Assembly: GCA_964613235.1 (NCBI GenBank)
Contig: CAZTGM010000019.1
Location: forward strand, 1-29,494
Direction: 5' to 3'
DNA from: J005 sp964613235
GTDB taxonomy: Bacteria > Pseudomonadota > Zetaproteobacteria > Mariprofundales > Mariprofundaceae
DNA: 29,494 nucleotides
A program made the translations under genes and the position numbers. Of the stretch, positions 6,231 through 15,935 are shown in pieces. The notes under the pieces are model-generated. The model was given only the letters and a program-made list of their open reading frames with translations. It was not told the origin of the DNA and ran no database searches. Positions within the stretch are counted from its first letter, which is position 1; every line of letters starts with the position of its first letter.

Positions 6231-7504
6231 TTCCTTCCGATCCTAAACAGGTAACCCAGATTTGCTTCGATCGCATCCGTCTGCCGAATCAGCACAAGCT
6301 GGAGGTGGCGCGTGCCAATGGTGCCTACAAATTCCTGCCGACAGTGCTCAATGAATTCACAGCGGAGCAGATTGTCGATGAGATGAAAAAGTCAGGTTTG
6401 CGCGGCCGTGGTGGTGCAGGCTTTCCGACCGGTCTGAAATGGTCATTTGTGCCGCGCAATACCGGTAAGCCGACGTATCTTCTGTGCAATGCCGATGAAG
6501 GTGAGCCGGGTACGTTCAAGGATCGCGATATCATGCGTTTCGATCCGCATCTGTTGATTGAGGGCATGATTATGGCCGGTTTTGCGCTCGGTGTTCGGGA
6601 TGCCTATATCTATATTCGCGGCGAATTTCTGCATGAAACCAATGTCATGAATGAGGCTATTGCCGAGGCCTATGCGGCCAATCTTCTGGGTGACAATATC
6701 CTTGGCAGTGGTTACTCGATGCATCTGACTGTGCATCGCGGTGCGGGCGCCTATATCTGCGGTGAGGAAACGGCGCTGATCGAATCACTGGAGGGCAAGC
6801 CCGGGCGTCCCCGTTTCAAGCCGCCGTTCCCGGCCGTGGAAGGGTTCTATCGCTGTCCGACCGTGGTCAATAATGTGGAAACGCTGGCAACGGTGCCGGC
6901 AATTCTGGAGCATGGCGGCGACTGGCATGCGGCCATCGGTGTGCAGAACAGTGCCGGCTGCAAGATTTTCTCGGTTTCCGGTCATGTCAACAAGCCGGGT
7001 AATTACGAAGTGCCGATGGGCATGTCGCTGAAAACACTGATCGAGGACTATTGCGGCGGCCTGCAGCATGGTTCGGTGCCCAAGGTGGTGATTCCCGGTG
7101 GTTCATCGACGCCCTGGCTGACGGCCGAGCATTACGATACGCCGTTGACCTACGATGATATGATCAAGGCTGGTTCGATGCTGGGTTCCGGTGCGATCAT
7201 TGTTATGGATGAAACGGCCGATGTGGTGGCGGTATCCCGTCGTCTGGCGCATTTTTATGCACACGAGTCCTGTGGCCAGTGCACGCCGTGTCGTGAGGGT
7301 ACGGGCTGGCTGGAGCGCCTGATGCTGCGCGTGGAAGCCGGCGAGGCCGATGAGCGGGATTTGCAGGTGTTGTCCGATGCTGCGGAACATATGGCCGGGC
7401 GCACGATTTGTGCATTGGCGGATGGTGCGGCGGCACCGATCCTGTCCATGCTGAAACATTTCCCGGATGAAGTTCGGGCGCGTTTGGTGGAGAAAGCCGC
7501 ATGA
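6227..7504 (+). CDS. nuoF: NADH-quinone oxidoreductase subunit F (NADH/FMN)
   Basis: NuoF binds NADH and FMN and carries [4Fe-4S] cluster N3. It is the electron entry point of complex I. The 425-aa protein contains the flavin/NADH glycine-rich motif GRGGAGFPTGLKW, then NADEGEPGTFKDR and GEETALIESLEGKPGRPR. The N3 ligands are C349, C352 and C355 (CGQCTPC) and C395 in RTICAL. The gene is full length and has an SD-like GGGAGAAG just before the ATG. Four-base overlaps link it to nuoE and nuoG. Confidence 0.97.
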   Translation: MIPSDPKQVTQICFDRIRLPNQHKLEVARANGAYKFLPTVLNEFTAEQIVDEMKKSGLRGRGGAGFPTGLKWSFVPRNTGKPTYLLCNADEGEPGTFKDRDIMRFDPHLLIEGMIMAGFALGVRDAYIYIRGEFLHETNVMNEAIAEAYAANLLGDNILGSGYSMHLTVHRGAGAYICGEETALIESLEGKPGRPRFKPPFPAVEGFYRCPTVVNNVETLATVPAILEHGGDWHAAIGVQNSAGCKIFSVSGHVNKPGNYEVPMGMSLKTLIEDYCGGLQHGSVPKVVIPGGSSTPWLTAEHYDTPLTYDDMIKAGSMLGSGAIIVMDETADVVAVSRRLAHFYAHESCGQCTPCREGTGWLERLMLRVEAGEADERDLQVLSDAAEHMAGRTICALADGAAAPILSMLKHFPDEVRARLVEKAA

Positions 7505-9858
7505 CGACATTGTTTATTAATGACAAGGAAGTAACGGTCGATCCGGGTACGAGCATTCTCGAGGCCTGCCGTCAGCATGGCGTTGATGTACCGTACTTCT
7601 GTTATCATCCTGAATTGTCCGTGGCGGCGAATTGTCGCATGTGTCTGGTGGAGGTGGAGGGCTGGAACAAGCCGGCGGCATCCTGCTGTACGCCGGTTTC
7701 CGAAGGCATGAAAGTGGCCACGCAGACTGAAAGCCTGAAGAAAGACCGTGAAATGGTCATGGAATACCTGCTCATCCATCATCCGCTGGATTGTCCGGTG
7801 TGCGATCAGGGTGGCGACTGCAAGTTGCAGGATTATGCCGTTGAGCATGGTCCGTCGAAGGGCCGCTATGCAGAGCCCAAGCGGGCGGTGGTTAATTATG
7901 ATCTCGGCCCGTTCGTCAATACCTGCATGACACGCTGCATTCACTGCACGCGCTGTGTGCGTTTTGCCAACGAAGTGGCAGGCACCGGCGATATCGGCAT
8001 TCTCAATCGCGGCGATCACATGACGATCAATGGCATTGTCGAGGATGCGCTGGAGTCGGAACTGTCTGGTAATCTGCCGGATATCTGTCCGGTCGGTGCA
8101 TTGCTGGACAAGCCTTCGCATGATGTTTCCCGTCCATGGGAAATGACGCATCATGTCAGCACCTGCACGCAATGTCCGAATGGTTGCGATATCAGCATTG
8201 AATCGCGTGGCGATGAAGTTATGCGCATCCGGCCGGTTGAAGGCAGTCCCGAACCATGGATCTGCGATCGCGGTCGTTATGTCTATGATGCGTTTCGCTC
8301 CGATGCACGCATTCTTGAGCCGAAAGTGCGTCGTGGTGATACGTTTGAAAGTGTGGACTGGGATGATGCCTTTGCACGGGTTGCCGAGCTGGTCAAGGGC
8401 AAGCGCGTCGGTATCGTGTTTTCACCGTGCTGGAGCATGGAAGGGTTGATGTCCATTCGCCTGATGCGTGATGCGGTATTCCCGGATGCCAAGGTGGCAT
8501 TCGATCTGCATCGTCGCGATATGCGTACGTTTGCCTTTGAAGAAGGCTTCTCCATGACGACCTCGCAGATCGAGGCGGCCGATCAGGTGGTCGTTGTCGG
8601 TTCTGATTTGCGTCAGCGTTTGCCGCTGTTGATGCAGCGTTTGCGCAAGCGGGCGCAGAAAGGCCTGCCGGTTTCGCGCATCGGTGCCATGAACTATCGC
8701 ACCAATATGCAGCTGAGTAATGATGTGCTGATTCGTCCGCGCGACTGGCATGCCGTCATTGCGCGGGCCATGGAACAGGTGCGTCAGCTGGGCAAGACGG
8801 CGGCTGGCATGGATGCCTGGCTGGCAGCGGTTGAGGGGCGTCACGAGGCGGGTAAGGTGCTGGCCGATGCCATGATGGCCGATACCTGTGCGTTGATTGT
8901 CGGTGAGGAAATTCGTTCGCATGAGGATGCAGCAAGCCTGATTTATGGCATTGATCTGCTCATGCGTGCATGTGGCCATGCTGAACCCGGCAAAGATGGA
9001 CGCAACCTGATTCCGGAAGAAATGAATGCGCAGATGCTGTCTGGCGTGTTTGGTGATGTGCGTGTCAGCGCGCGTGATCTGTTCGCGGCAGCTTCCGCCG
9101 GCGATCTGGATGCATTGCTCCTGGTGGGCAGCGATCCGGTGGGTGACGGCCTGTTTCCTTCGGCAGCCGAGGCGGCTTTGAGCAAGGTGCCGTTGATTCA
9201 GATTGGTGCCATTGATGGCGCTGTCGGCGAGCAGGCCGAGGTCAAGTTGCCGGCGGCAGCCTATGCGGAAATTGAGGGCACGTTCCTGAATATGGAAGGG
9301 CGCGTGCGTGTAGCCAAAAAACCGGTGAAATCGCTGGGGCAGGAGCGGCCGTTATGGAAAGTCATGATGCGTCTGGCACAAGAGCTTGGTGCAGAGCCGC
9401 CGGTTGTTTCACTGGATGAATTACGTGAACAACTGTTCGCGAAGATGCCGGAAGTGAGCAATGCCTGTGCCTCGGCGGCTTGTGATGAATGTCTGGTATC
9501 GACAGCACGGCATCGCGATGCTGAAGCCTTGCCGGCCAGTGATGCGTCGGCCTTTGAGCTGGATGTGGTCAGCCGCTATTCGATGTATCGCGAAGGCATG
9601 TGGGCGCGGGCATCCGAACTGCTGTCCGAGGCCGGACGCATTCATGCGCTGGATGATGTCATTGCGCATCCCGATACCCTGGCGGTGGCAGGGCTGGAAG
9701 CCGGTGAGCTGACGATTACGACGTTCCTTGGCAAGGAAACCTTTAGTGTGGGTACACGGGAAGATGTCAGTCCCGGAGTGATTTATATCGCCAAGCGGGG
9801 CGTGGCCGGGCATCTGTCCGATGTGACGTCGGCGCAGCTGAGTGGGGGAGAGTCATGA
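7501..9858 (+). CDS. nuoG: NADH-quinone oxidoreductase subunit G, with N7 cluster ligands
   Basis: NuoG carries most of the Fe-S chain of the peripheral arm. In this 785-aa protein I can place N1b [2Fe-2S] (C34, C45, C48, C62), N5 (H94, C98, C101, C107) and N4 (C146, C149, C152, C196). The off-path cluster N7 (C222, C225, C229, C255) is known from E. coli and Thermus but is missing in mitochondria-like forms. A molybdopterin-oxidoreductase-like domain without cofactor function follows. The C-terminal portion contains an extra cysteine group, C656-x4-C661-xx-C664, that I cannot assign. The length lies between the short alphaproteobacterial and long enterobacterial forms. It overlaps nuoF and nuoH by 4 bp. 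Confidence 0.96.
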   Translation: MTTLFINDKEVTVDPGTSILEACRQHGVDVPYFCYHPELSVAANCRMCLVEVEGWNKPAASCCTPVSEGMKVATQTESLKKDREMVMEYLLIHHPLDCPVCDQGGDCKLQDYAVEHGPSKGRYAEPKRAVVNYDLGPFVNTCMTRCIHCTRCVRFANEVAGTGDIGILNRGDHMTINGIVEDALESELSGNLPDICPVGALLDKPSHDVSRPWEMTHHVSTCTQCPNGCDISIESRGDEVMRIRPVEGSPEPWICDRGRYVYDAFRSDARILEPKVRRGDTFESVDWDDAFARVAELVKGKRVGIVFSPCWSMEGLMSIRLMRDAVFPDAKVAFDLHRRDMRTFAFEEGFSMTTSQIEAADQVVVVGSDLRQRLPLLMQRLRKRAQKGLPVSRIGAMNYRTNMQLSNDVLIRPRDWHAVIARAMEQVRQLGKTAAGMDAWLAAVEGRHEAGKVLADAMMADTCALIVGEEIRSHEDAASLIYGIDLLMRACGHAEPGKDGRNLIPEEMNAQMLSGVFGDVRVSARDLFAAASAGDLDALLLVGSDPVGDGLFPSAAEAALSKVPLIQIGAIDGAVGEQAEVKLPAAAYAEIEGTFLNMEGRVRVAKKPVKSLGQERPLWKVMMRLAQELGAEPPVVSLDELREQLFAKMPEVSNACASAACDECLVSTARHRDAEALPASDASAFELDVVSRYSMYREGMWARASELLSEAGRIHALDDVIAHPDTLAVAGLEAGELTITTFLGKETFSVGTREDVSPGVIYIAKRGVAGHLSDVTSAQLSGGES

Positions 9859-10916
9859 GTGCGCTCGATATGGCAGCTCAGGCCGGTATCTGGGCTCTGG
9901 AAATTCTGGCCATTGCGGTGCCGGTTGCATTGTCGGTTGCCTATATCACTTATCTGGAACGTCGTGTTATCGGCTGGATTCAGGTGCGTAAGGGTTGTAA
10001 CCGTGTAGGCCCGGCAGGTCTGTTGCAGCCGCTGGCCGATGGCCTCAAACTGTTTCTCAAGGAAACAACGATTCCGACGCGCGCCAATAAGCTGTTGTTT
10101 GTCGGTGCACCGATTTTGTCGCTGACACCGGCGCTGGTTGCGTTTGCCGTCGTTCCGTTTGGCGAGACTTCGCTGTTCGGAGTGTGGGATGAACCGCATG
10201 TCATGGCTATTTCTCATCTGAATGTTGGGCTGCTGTATATCATGGCTGTTTCCAGTCTGTCGATTTACGGCGTATTGATGGCCGGCTGGGCATCCAACTC
10301 CAAATATCCGATCATGGGGGCGATGCGTTCGACCTGCCAGATGATTTCCTATGAAATTTCCATGGGCTTTGGTCTGGTAACCGTAATGATGCTGGCCGGT
10401 TCACTGGATCTGGCCGATATCGTACATGCACAGCAAGGTGGTATTTTGCATTGGTATATGATTCCGCTGTTTCCGATGATGCTGGTGTTCTTTATTTCCG
10501 GCTGTGCGGAAACCGGACGTACGCCATTCGACCTGACGGAAACCGAGGAAATCGTGGCCGGTTATCATGTGGAGTATTCCGGCATGTGGTTTGCGACATT
10601 CTCGCTGGCCGAGTACGGAGCCATGATCATGATCAGTCTGATGACTTCAATTCTGTTCCTGGGCGGCTGGTATGCGCCGATTCCGGCGCTGGATGTCATT
10701 CCGGGAACGTTCTGGTTGCTGGCCAAAACCGGTTTTCTGATCTTCCTGTTTATCTGGTTGCGTGCGACGTTCCCGCGTTACCGTTATGATCAGATGATGC
10801 GTCTGGGCTGGAAGGTGTTCCTGCCGTGGACGCTGGCATGGATTGCCGTCGTGGGTATCTTTATCTACACGCCGGGTCTGGATTCTATCATTAATTTCTG
10901 GATGCCGTGGAGGTAA
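9855..10916 (+). CDS. nuoH: NADH-quinone oxidoreductase subunit H
   Basis: NuoH is the membrane subunit that closes the quinone chamber and links the peripheral arm to the proton pumps. The 353-aa protein has about eight hydrophobic helices. Conserved loops are present: ERRVIGWIQVRKGCNRVGPA, ETGRTPFDLTETEEIVAGYH with its acidic cluster, and RATFPRYRYDQMMRLGWK near the C terminus. The usual GPNRVG appears here as GCNRVG. The start ATG overlaps the nuoG stop and is preceded by GGGGGAG. Confidence 0.96.
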   Translation: MSALDMAAQAGIWALEILAIAVPVALSVAYITYLERRVIGWIQVRKGCNRVGPAGLLQPLADGLKLFLKETTIPTRANKLLFVGAPILSLTPALVAFAVVPFGETSLFGVWDEPHVMAISHLNVGLLYIMAVSSLSIYGVLMAGWASNSKYPIMGAMRSTCQMISYEISMGFGLVTVMMLAGSLDLADIVHAQQGGILHWYMIPLFPMMLVFFISGCAETGRTPFDLTETEEIVAGYHVEYSGMWFATFSLAEYGAMIMISLMTSILFLGGWYAPIPALDVIPGTFWLLAKTGFLIFLFIWLRATFPRYRYDQMMRLGWKVFLPWTLAWIAVVGIFIYTPGLDSIINFWMPWR

Positions 10917-10920
10917 TGGA

Positions 10921-11409
10921 ATGAGCTTGATCAAGCGCACATTCAAGACCTGGCTGCTATGGGAACTGCTGGTGGGTCTGTCCCTGACAGGTCGCTACCT
11001 GTTCAAGAAGAAGATTACCGTGGAGTATCCGGAAGAACGCACGCCGCTATCGCCGCGGTTTCGCGGCCTGCATGCATTGCGCCGCTATGAATCTGGCGAG
11101 GAGCGTTGCATTGCCTGCAAGCTCTGTGAGGTGATTTGTCCGGCGCTGGCCATCGAGATCGAATCGGAAGAACGTGAGGACGGTACCCGTCGTACGACGC
11201 GCTACGATATTGACATGACCAAATGTATTTATTGCGGTTTTTGTCAGGAAGCCTGTCCTGTCGATGCGATTGTGGAGACGCAGGAATTCGAATATGCATC
11301 GGAAACGCGCGAGGCATTGTACTACACCAAGGATATGCTGCTGGCTAACGGCGATCGCTATGAAGCGCAGATTGCGGCGAATCTCGCCGCTGATGCGAAA
11401 TATAGCTGA
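10921..11409 (+). CDS. nuoI: NADH-quinone oxidoreductase subunit I
   Basis: NuoI is an 8Fe ferredoxin-like subunit holding clusters N6a and N6b, which carry electrons toward N2 in NuoB. The 162-aa protein has the two ligand sets C63-C66-C69 with C73 (CIACKLCEVICP) and C102-C105-C108 with C112 (CIYCGFCQEACP). An amphipathic N-terminal helix (residues 1-30) lies before the fold and contacts the membrane in known structures. I chose ATG 10921, which has GGAGG upstream; the open frame extends back into nuoH without family similarity. Confidence 0.97.
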   Translation: MSLIKRTFKTWLLWELLVGLSLTGRYLFKKKITVEYPEERTPLSPRFRGLHALRRYESGEERCIACKLCEVICPALAIEIESEEREDGTRRTTRYDIDMTKCIYCGFCQEACPVDAIVETQEFEYASETREALYYTKDMLLANGDRYEAQIAANLAADAKYS

Positions 11410-11430
11410 AGACAGGTTTTAGGAGGGGAA

Positions 11431-12015
11431 ATGCTCGAGTCGGCTTTCTTTTACATGTTCGGTGGACTGGCCATCGTTTCCGCCATGGGCGTCGTGCTGG
11501 CACGTAACACCATGCATTCGGTGATGTTCCTGATCTTCTGCTTTTTCAACGCATCCGGCCTGTTTTTCATGCTCGATGCGGAGTTTCTCGGTATCATCAT
11601 GATTCTGATTTATGTCGGTGCGGTCATGGTGCTGTTCATGTTCGTCATTATGATGCTGGAGGTCAATACGGCCAGGTTGCGCGAAGGGTTCCTGCAGTAT
11701 CTTCCAACCGGAGCGCTGATCGCCATCGTATTGCTCATTGAGTTTGTCGGTGCATCGCGTTCGGGCGTGTTTACGCAGGGTGCGAAGGCCACGGCCGAGC
11801 ATTTCGGGCGCGAGGTCAACAATACCGTGGAGATCGGCAAGGTGTTGTATACGAAGTATCTGCTTGGCTTTGAAATTGCGGCCATTATTTTGCTGGTAGC
11901 ACTGGTGGGCGCCATTGTGATGACGCTGCGAACGCGTAAGGATGCAAAATACCAGAATATTTCCGCTCAGGTGAATGTCCGCAAGGAAGACCGCCTGCGC
12001 AAGGTGAGGATGTAA
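11431..12015 (+). CDS. nuoJ: NADH-quinone oxidoreductase subunit J
   Basis: NuoJ is a membrane subunit of complex I next to NuoH, NuoA and NuoK. Its third helix takes part in coupling. The 194-aa protein has five hydrophobic segments. The conserved stretch LGIIMILIYVGAVMVLFMFVIMML is typical. It is preceded by a strong ribosome site (AGGAGGGG) and a 21-bp gap after nuoI. The C-terminal 30 residues are basic and variable, as usual in the family. nuoK starts one base after the stop. Confidence 0.95.
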   Translation: MLESAFFYMFGGLAIVSAMGVVLARNTMHSVMFLIFCFFNASGLFFMLDAEFLGIIMILIYVGAVMVLFMFVIMMLEVNTARLREGFLQYLPTGALIAIVLLIEFVGASRSGVFTQGAKATAEHFGREVNNTVEIGKVLYTKYLLGFEIAAIILLVALVGAIVMTLRTRKDAKYQNISAQVNVRKEDRLRKVRM

Positions 12016-12016
12016 T

Positions 12017-12322
12017 ATGGTCGCTTTGTCGGATTATCTGATTATTTCCGCAACGCTGTTTTCACTGGGTGTTATCGGCCTGTTTCTGAATCGCAAGAAT
12101 GTGATCACGATTCTGATGTGTATTGAATTGATGTTGCTGGCGGTGAATCTGAATCTGGTGGCCTTCTCACATTTTCTGAACGATCTGTCAGGGCAGATTT
12201 TTGTCTTTTTCGTATTAACCGTAGCAGCGAGTGAAGTCGCCGTTGGCCTGGCCATCCTGGTAGCTTTTTATCGCACGCGTCGCTCGATCGAGGTCGAGGA
12301 CATCAATACCTTGCAGGGCTAA
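12017..12322 (+). CDS. nuoK: NADH-quinone oxidoreductase subunit K
   Basis: NuoK is the small antiporter-like membrane subunit of complex I. The 101-aa protein has three helices. The two conserved membrane glutamates needed for proton transfer are present, in CIELMLLAVNLNLVAFSH and AASEVAVGLAILVAFYR. Size and pattern are normal. GAGG precedes the ATG. Confidence 0.96.
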   Translation: MVALSDYLIISATLFSLGVIGLFLNRKNVITILMCIELMLLAVNLNLVAFSHFLNDLSGQIFVFFVLTVAASEVAVGLAILVAFYRTRRSIEVEDINTLQG

Positions 12323-12335
12323 GGGGAGGCATGAC

Positions 12336-14327
12336 GTGCATGAGACTGCATTAACGTTGAATACCACCGAGTTGCTGGCGATTCCGGCGTTGCCTTTAGT
12401 GGCAGCCTTGCTGGCCGGCCTGTTCGGTTGGGCCCTGAAGGAGAAACTGACGCACTGGATCTGCTGTCTTGGCGTCATTGGTTCGGCCATCCTGTCTATT
12501 GATGTATTCATGCAGGTACAGGCAGGCGCTTCATTCTATGGCAATTACTGGACCTGGATGCTATCGGACAAGTTCGTTGTGCCGGTAGGCATGATGATCG
12601 ACCGGCTGACGGCCATCATGATGGTGACGGTTACGATCGTGTCTGCCTGTGTGCATGTATATACGATCGGCTATATGCATAACGATCCGGGCTACACTCG
12701 TTTCTTTTCCTATATTTCCGCCTTTACCTTCTCCATGCTGGTGCTGGTCATGGGCAACAATTTCTTCACGCTGTTTTTCGGCTGGGAGGCCGTGGGTTTG
12801 TTCTCCTACCTGCTCATCGGTTTCTGGTTCAAGCGTGAGAGTGCCAATTTTGCCGCATTGAAAGCGTTTATCGTCAATCGCGTCGGCGATTTCGGCTTTG
12901 CCATCGGTATTCTGGCCGTATGGTATTATTTCGGCACCGTCGATTATCGTGAAGTGTTCGGCATGGTGCCGGACTTTGTGGCGCAGCATGTTTCGCTGCA
13001 TTTCATGGGCTGGGAAGTGACAGCCATTACGTTCATATGCCTGGCACTGTTTATCGGCGCCATGGGCAAGAGTGCGCAGGTGCCGTTGCATGTGTGGCTG
13101 CCGGATTCCATGGAAGGCCCGACACCGATTTCCGCCCTGATCCATGCCGCAACGATGGTGACGGCCGGTGTATTCATGGTCGCGCGCCTGTCGCCGATGT
13201 TTGAGTTTTCCGAAACGGCACTGGCCACGGTGACTGTTGTCGGTGCCATCACGGCCTGGATGTGCGCCACCATCGGTCTGGTGCAGAACGATATCAAACG
13301 CGTTATTGCCTATTCCACCTGTTCGCAGCTGGGCTATATGTTTGTGGCCTGTGGTGTGTCAGCCTATTCGGTGGGTATTTTTCATCTCATGACGCATGCC
13401 TATTTCAAGGCATTGCTGTTCCTGGCTGCCGGTTCCGTCATTCACGGCATGATGGCCAAGCAGGATATTCGTATCATGGGTCAGTTGCGCCGCTTTATGC
13501 CGGTTACCTATATCACGATGCTGATTGGTGCGCTGGCGCTGGCTGGCCTGCCACCGTTTGCCGGCTACTGGTCCAAGGATCTGATTATCGAGGCGGCGGC
13601 TGTGCGCGGCATGGGCTGGAGCAGTGAGCTGGCCTACTGGTGCGTGCTGACCGGCGTGTTCATGACGGCATTTTATACCTTCCGCATGTTCTTCCTGACG
13701 TTCCACAATTCCGACCGTGTGCCGGACAAGATCAAGGCACATGTGCATGAATCGCCGAAGGTTATCACCGTGCCGCTATTGATTTTGTCGGTGGGCGCCA
13801 TCGGGGCCGGTTTCTGGGGCGTATCGGTTGGTCTGGCCGATGCGGAAGTCATTCACGGTTATTTCGCCAATTCGATTTTCGTGCTGGATGCGCATAATCC
13901 GCTGCTCACACTGGAAGAAGCGGAAACCAACCATACGCTTGGTTTCTTCACGCATTACGGCCCGCTGCTGCTGGCGCTGGCCGGCATTGCTCTTGCCTGG
14001 TTCATGTATTTCCGTGAAACGGCCATGCCGGCGAAACTGGCGGCGGCATTTCCGCGCGTGCACGATTTTCTGCTCAACAAATGGTACTGGGACGAATTGT
14101 TCGACAAGCTGTTTGTGCGTCCTGCCCGTTGCCTGGGTACGATGCTGTGGCAGAAGGGCGATCTGGACATGATCGACAGGGGCATGATTCACGGTGGTAT
14201 CGTCGATTCGATCAAGTCGGGGGCCGCGCGTATGCGCGCCATGCAGACGGGCATGGTCTACCACTATGCCTTTGCCATGGTTATCGGCGTGTTCGGCTTT
14301 CTGACCTATCTGTTGTTGAAGGCTTAA
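12336..14327 (+). CDS. nuoL: NADH-quinone oxidoreductase subunit L
   Basis: NuoL is the distal Mrp-antiporter-like proton pump of complex I and carries the long lateral helix. The 663-aa protein has a full set of hydrophobic helices. It shows FGWEAVGLFSYLLIGFWF (conserved Glu) and MGKSAQVPLHVWLPDSMEGP (conserved Lys), then ALIHAATMVTAGVFMVAR. The start is GTG 12336 with GGGGAGG six bases upstream. A nearby ATG at 12331 is in another frame and stops quickly. The C-terminal part (about residues 560-663) corresponds to the lateral helix and last membrane segment. Confidence 0.96.
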   Translation: MHETALTLNTTELLAIPALPLVAALLAGLFGWALKEKLTHWICCLGVIGSAILSIDVFMQVQAGASFYGNYWTWMLSDKFVVPVGMMIDRLTAIMMVTVTIVSACVHVYTIGYMHNDPGYTRFFSYISAFTFSMLVLVMGNNFFTLFFGWEAVGLFSYLLIGFWFKRESANFAALKAFIVNRVGDFGFAIGILAVWYYFGTVDYREVFGMVPDFVAQHVSLHFMGWEVTAITFICLALFIGAMGKSAQVPLHVWLPDSMEGPTPISALIHAATMVTAGVFMVARLSPMFEFSETALATVTVVGAITAWMCATIGLVQNDIKRVIAYSTCSQLGYMFVACGVSAYSVGIFHLMTHAYFKALLFLAAGSVIHGMMAKQDIRIMGQLRRFMPVTYITMLIGALALAGLPPFAGYWSKDLIIEAAAVRGMGWSSELAYWCVLTGVFMTAFYTFRMFFLTFHNSDRVPDKIKAHVHESPKVITVPLLILSVGAIGAGFWGVSVGLADAEVIHGYFANSIFVLDAHNPLLTLEEAETNHTLGFFTHYGPLLLALAGIALAWFMYFRETAMPAKLAAAFPRVHDFLLNKWYWDELFDKLFVRPARCLGTMLWQKGDLDMIDRGMIHGGIVDSIKSGAARMRAMQTGMVYHYAFAMVIGVFGFLTYLLLKA

Positions 14328-14342
14328 CGGGGAGACTGGGAA

Positions 14343-15923
14343 ATGGATTTGCATAATGTTCTGGATTTTCCGATTCTGTCTCTGAGTATTTTTCTGCCCA
14401 GTCTAGGGGCATTGTTCATCTGGCTGTTTGTCAAGGGTGATGATGCCGTGCGCTGGTCGGCACTGGCGGTATCCGTTGCCACATTCCTGGTGACATTGCC
14501 GTTGGCGCTGAGCTTTGATACGACAACGGCGCATATGCAGTTCGAGGAATTTCATCGCTGGATTCCGGCATTCAACATCAATTATCAGCTTGGTGTGGAT
14601 GGCATTTCAATGCCGTTTATTTTGTTGACCAGTCTGTTGACGGTGATTTGCATCATCTCTGCCTGGGAATGCATCAAGACGCGCGTGAAGGAATACATGC
14701 TGGCATTTCTGGTGCTGGAAACAACGCTGATCGGTGTGTTCAGTGCGCTGGATGCCGTATTGTTCTATTTCTTCTGGGAAGCGATGCTGATTCCGATGTA
14801 CCTGATTATTGGTGCCTGGGGCGGCAAGAATCGCGTTTATGCGACGATCAAGTTCTTCCTGTATACGCTGGCCGGTTCCGTGCTGATGCTGGTGGCGCTG
14901 CTGGCCATGTATTTCAAGGCCGGGCATACGTTCAGCATGCTTGCCTTTATGGATTATCCGTTTGATTTCACCTGGCAGTTCTGGATCTGGATCGCGTTCT
15001 TCATTGCTTTTGCCGTGAAGGTGCCGATGTGGCCGGTACATACCTGGTTGCCGGATGCGCATACCGAGGCGCCGACGGCCGGTTCGGTGATTCTGGCCGG
15101 TATCTTGCTGAAAATGGGCGCGTACGGCTTTTTGCGCTTTTCACTGCCGATGTTGCCCGATGCCTCGCAGTATTTCGTTCCGTTTGTCGTGGCGCTGAGC
15201 CTGATTGCGATCATCTATATCTCGCTGGTGGCCATGATGCAGCAGGATATGAAGCGGTTGATTGCCTATTCATCGATTGCGCATATGGGCTTTGTCACGC
15301 TGGGCACGTTTATGTTCACGCAGCCTGCTGTGGAAGGTGCGATTATCGGCATGATTAGTCATGGCTTTGTGGCCGCCGCACTGTTCCTCTGTGTGGGGGT
15401 CATGTATGACCGCCTGCATACGCGCGAAATTGCCGATTATGGCGGCGTGGTTAATGTCATGCCGGTATTTGCAGCGGTCATGATGCTGTTCTGCATGGCC
15501 AATGTGGCACTGCCGGGAGCTTCGGCGTTTATCGGTGAAATCATGGTGCTCATCGGCACCTTTGATGCTTCGGCAGTGGCACAGGCGCAACTGGGCATCG
15601 TATCCTCCAAATGGATTGCTATTGGTGCGGCCACATCGGTTGTGCTCTCGGCATGCTATACGTTGTGGATGTACAAGCGGGTCATTATGGGCGACCTGAC
15701 CAAGGATACGGTCAAGGGCATGCCGGATATGAATATGCGCGAATTCGGCTATTTCGTCCCACTGATTCTGCTGGTGGTATGGCTGGGACTTTATCCGTTG
15801 CCTGTACTGGATGTGATGCACGAATCCGTATCGCACCTGATTGCCCAGGCGACGACAAGTAAACTGGATGCGGCAGCGGCACTGGCACAGAATCTGCCAG
15901 TGCAGCAGCTGGCCGTGCATTAA
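14343..15923 (+). CDS. nuoM: NADH-quinone oxidoreductase subunit M
   Basis: NuoM is the middle antiporter-like proton pump of complex I. The 526-aa membrane protein contains the conserved glutamate in FFWEAMLIPMYLIIGAWGG and the channel lysine in KVPMWPVHTWLPDAHTEAP, followed by GSVILAGILLKMGAYG. These are the NuoM-specific versions of the motifs in NuoL and NuoN. The ribosome site is GGGGAGA. It lies 15 bp after nuoL and 12 bp before nuoN. Confidence 0.96.
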   Translation: MDLHNVLDFPILSLSIFLPSLGALFIWLFVKGDDAVRWSALAVSVATFLVTLPLALSFDTTTAHMQFEEFHRWIPAFNINYQLGVDGISMPFILLTSLLTVICIISAWECIKTRVKEYMLAFLVLETTLIGVFSALDAVLFYFFWEAMLIPMYLIIGAWGGKNRVYATIKFFLYTLAGSVLMLVALLAMYFKAGHTFSMLAFMDYPFDFTWQFWIWIAFFIAFAVKVPMWPVHTWLPDAHTEAPTAGSVILAGILLKMGAYGFLRFSLPMLPDASQYFVPFVVALSLIAIIYISLVAMMQQDMKRLIAYSSIAHMGFVTLGTFMFTQPAVEGAIIGMISHGFVAAALFLCVGVMYDRLHTREIADYGGVVNVMPVFAAVMMLFCMANVALPGASAFIGEIMVLIGTFDASAVAQAQLGIVSSKWIAIGAATSVVLSACYTLWMYKRVIMGDLTKDTVKGMPDMNMREFGYFVPLILLVVWLGLYPLPVLDVMHESVSHLIAQATTSKLDAAAALAQNLPVQQLAVH

Positions 15924-15935
15924 GGAAGAATCACG

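Noticed and set aside
7255..8172. 305-aa - strand frame across nuoF/nuoG
   Set aside because: It is a shadow of two strongly identified subunits with all Fe-S ligands. Composition rich in H, R and T is typical of antisense translation.
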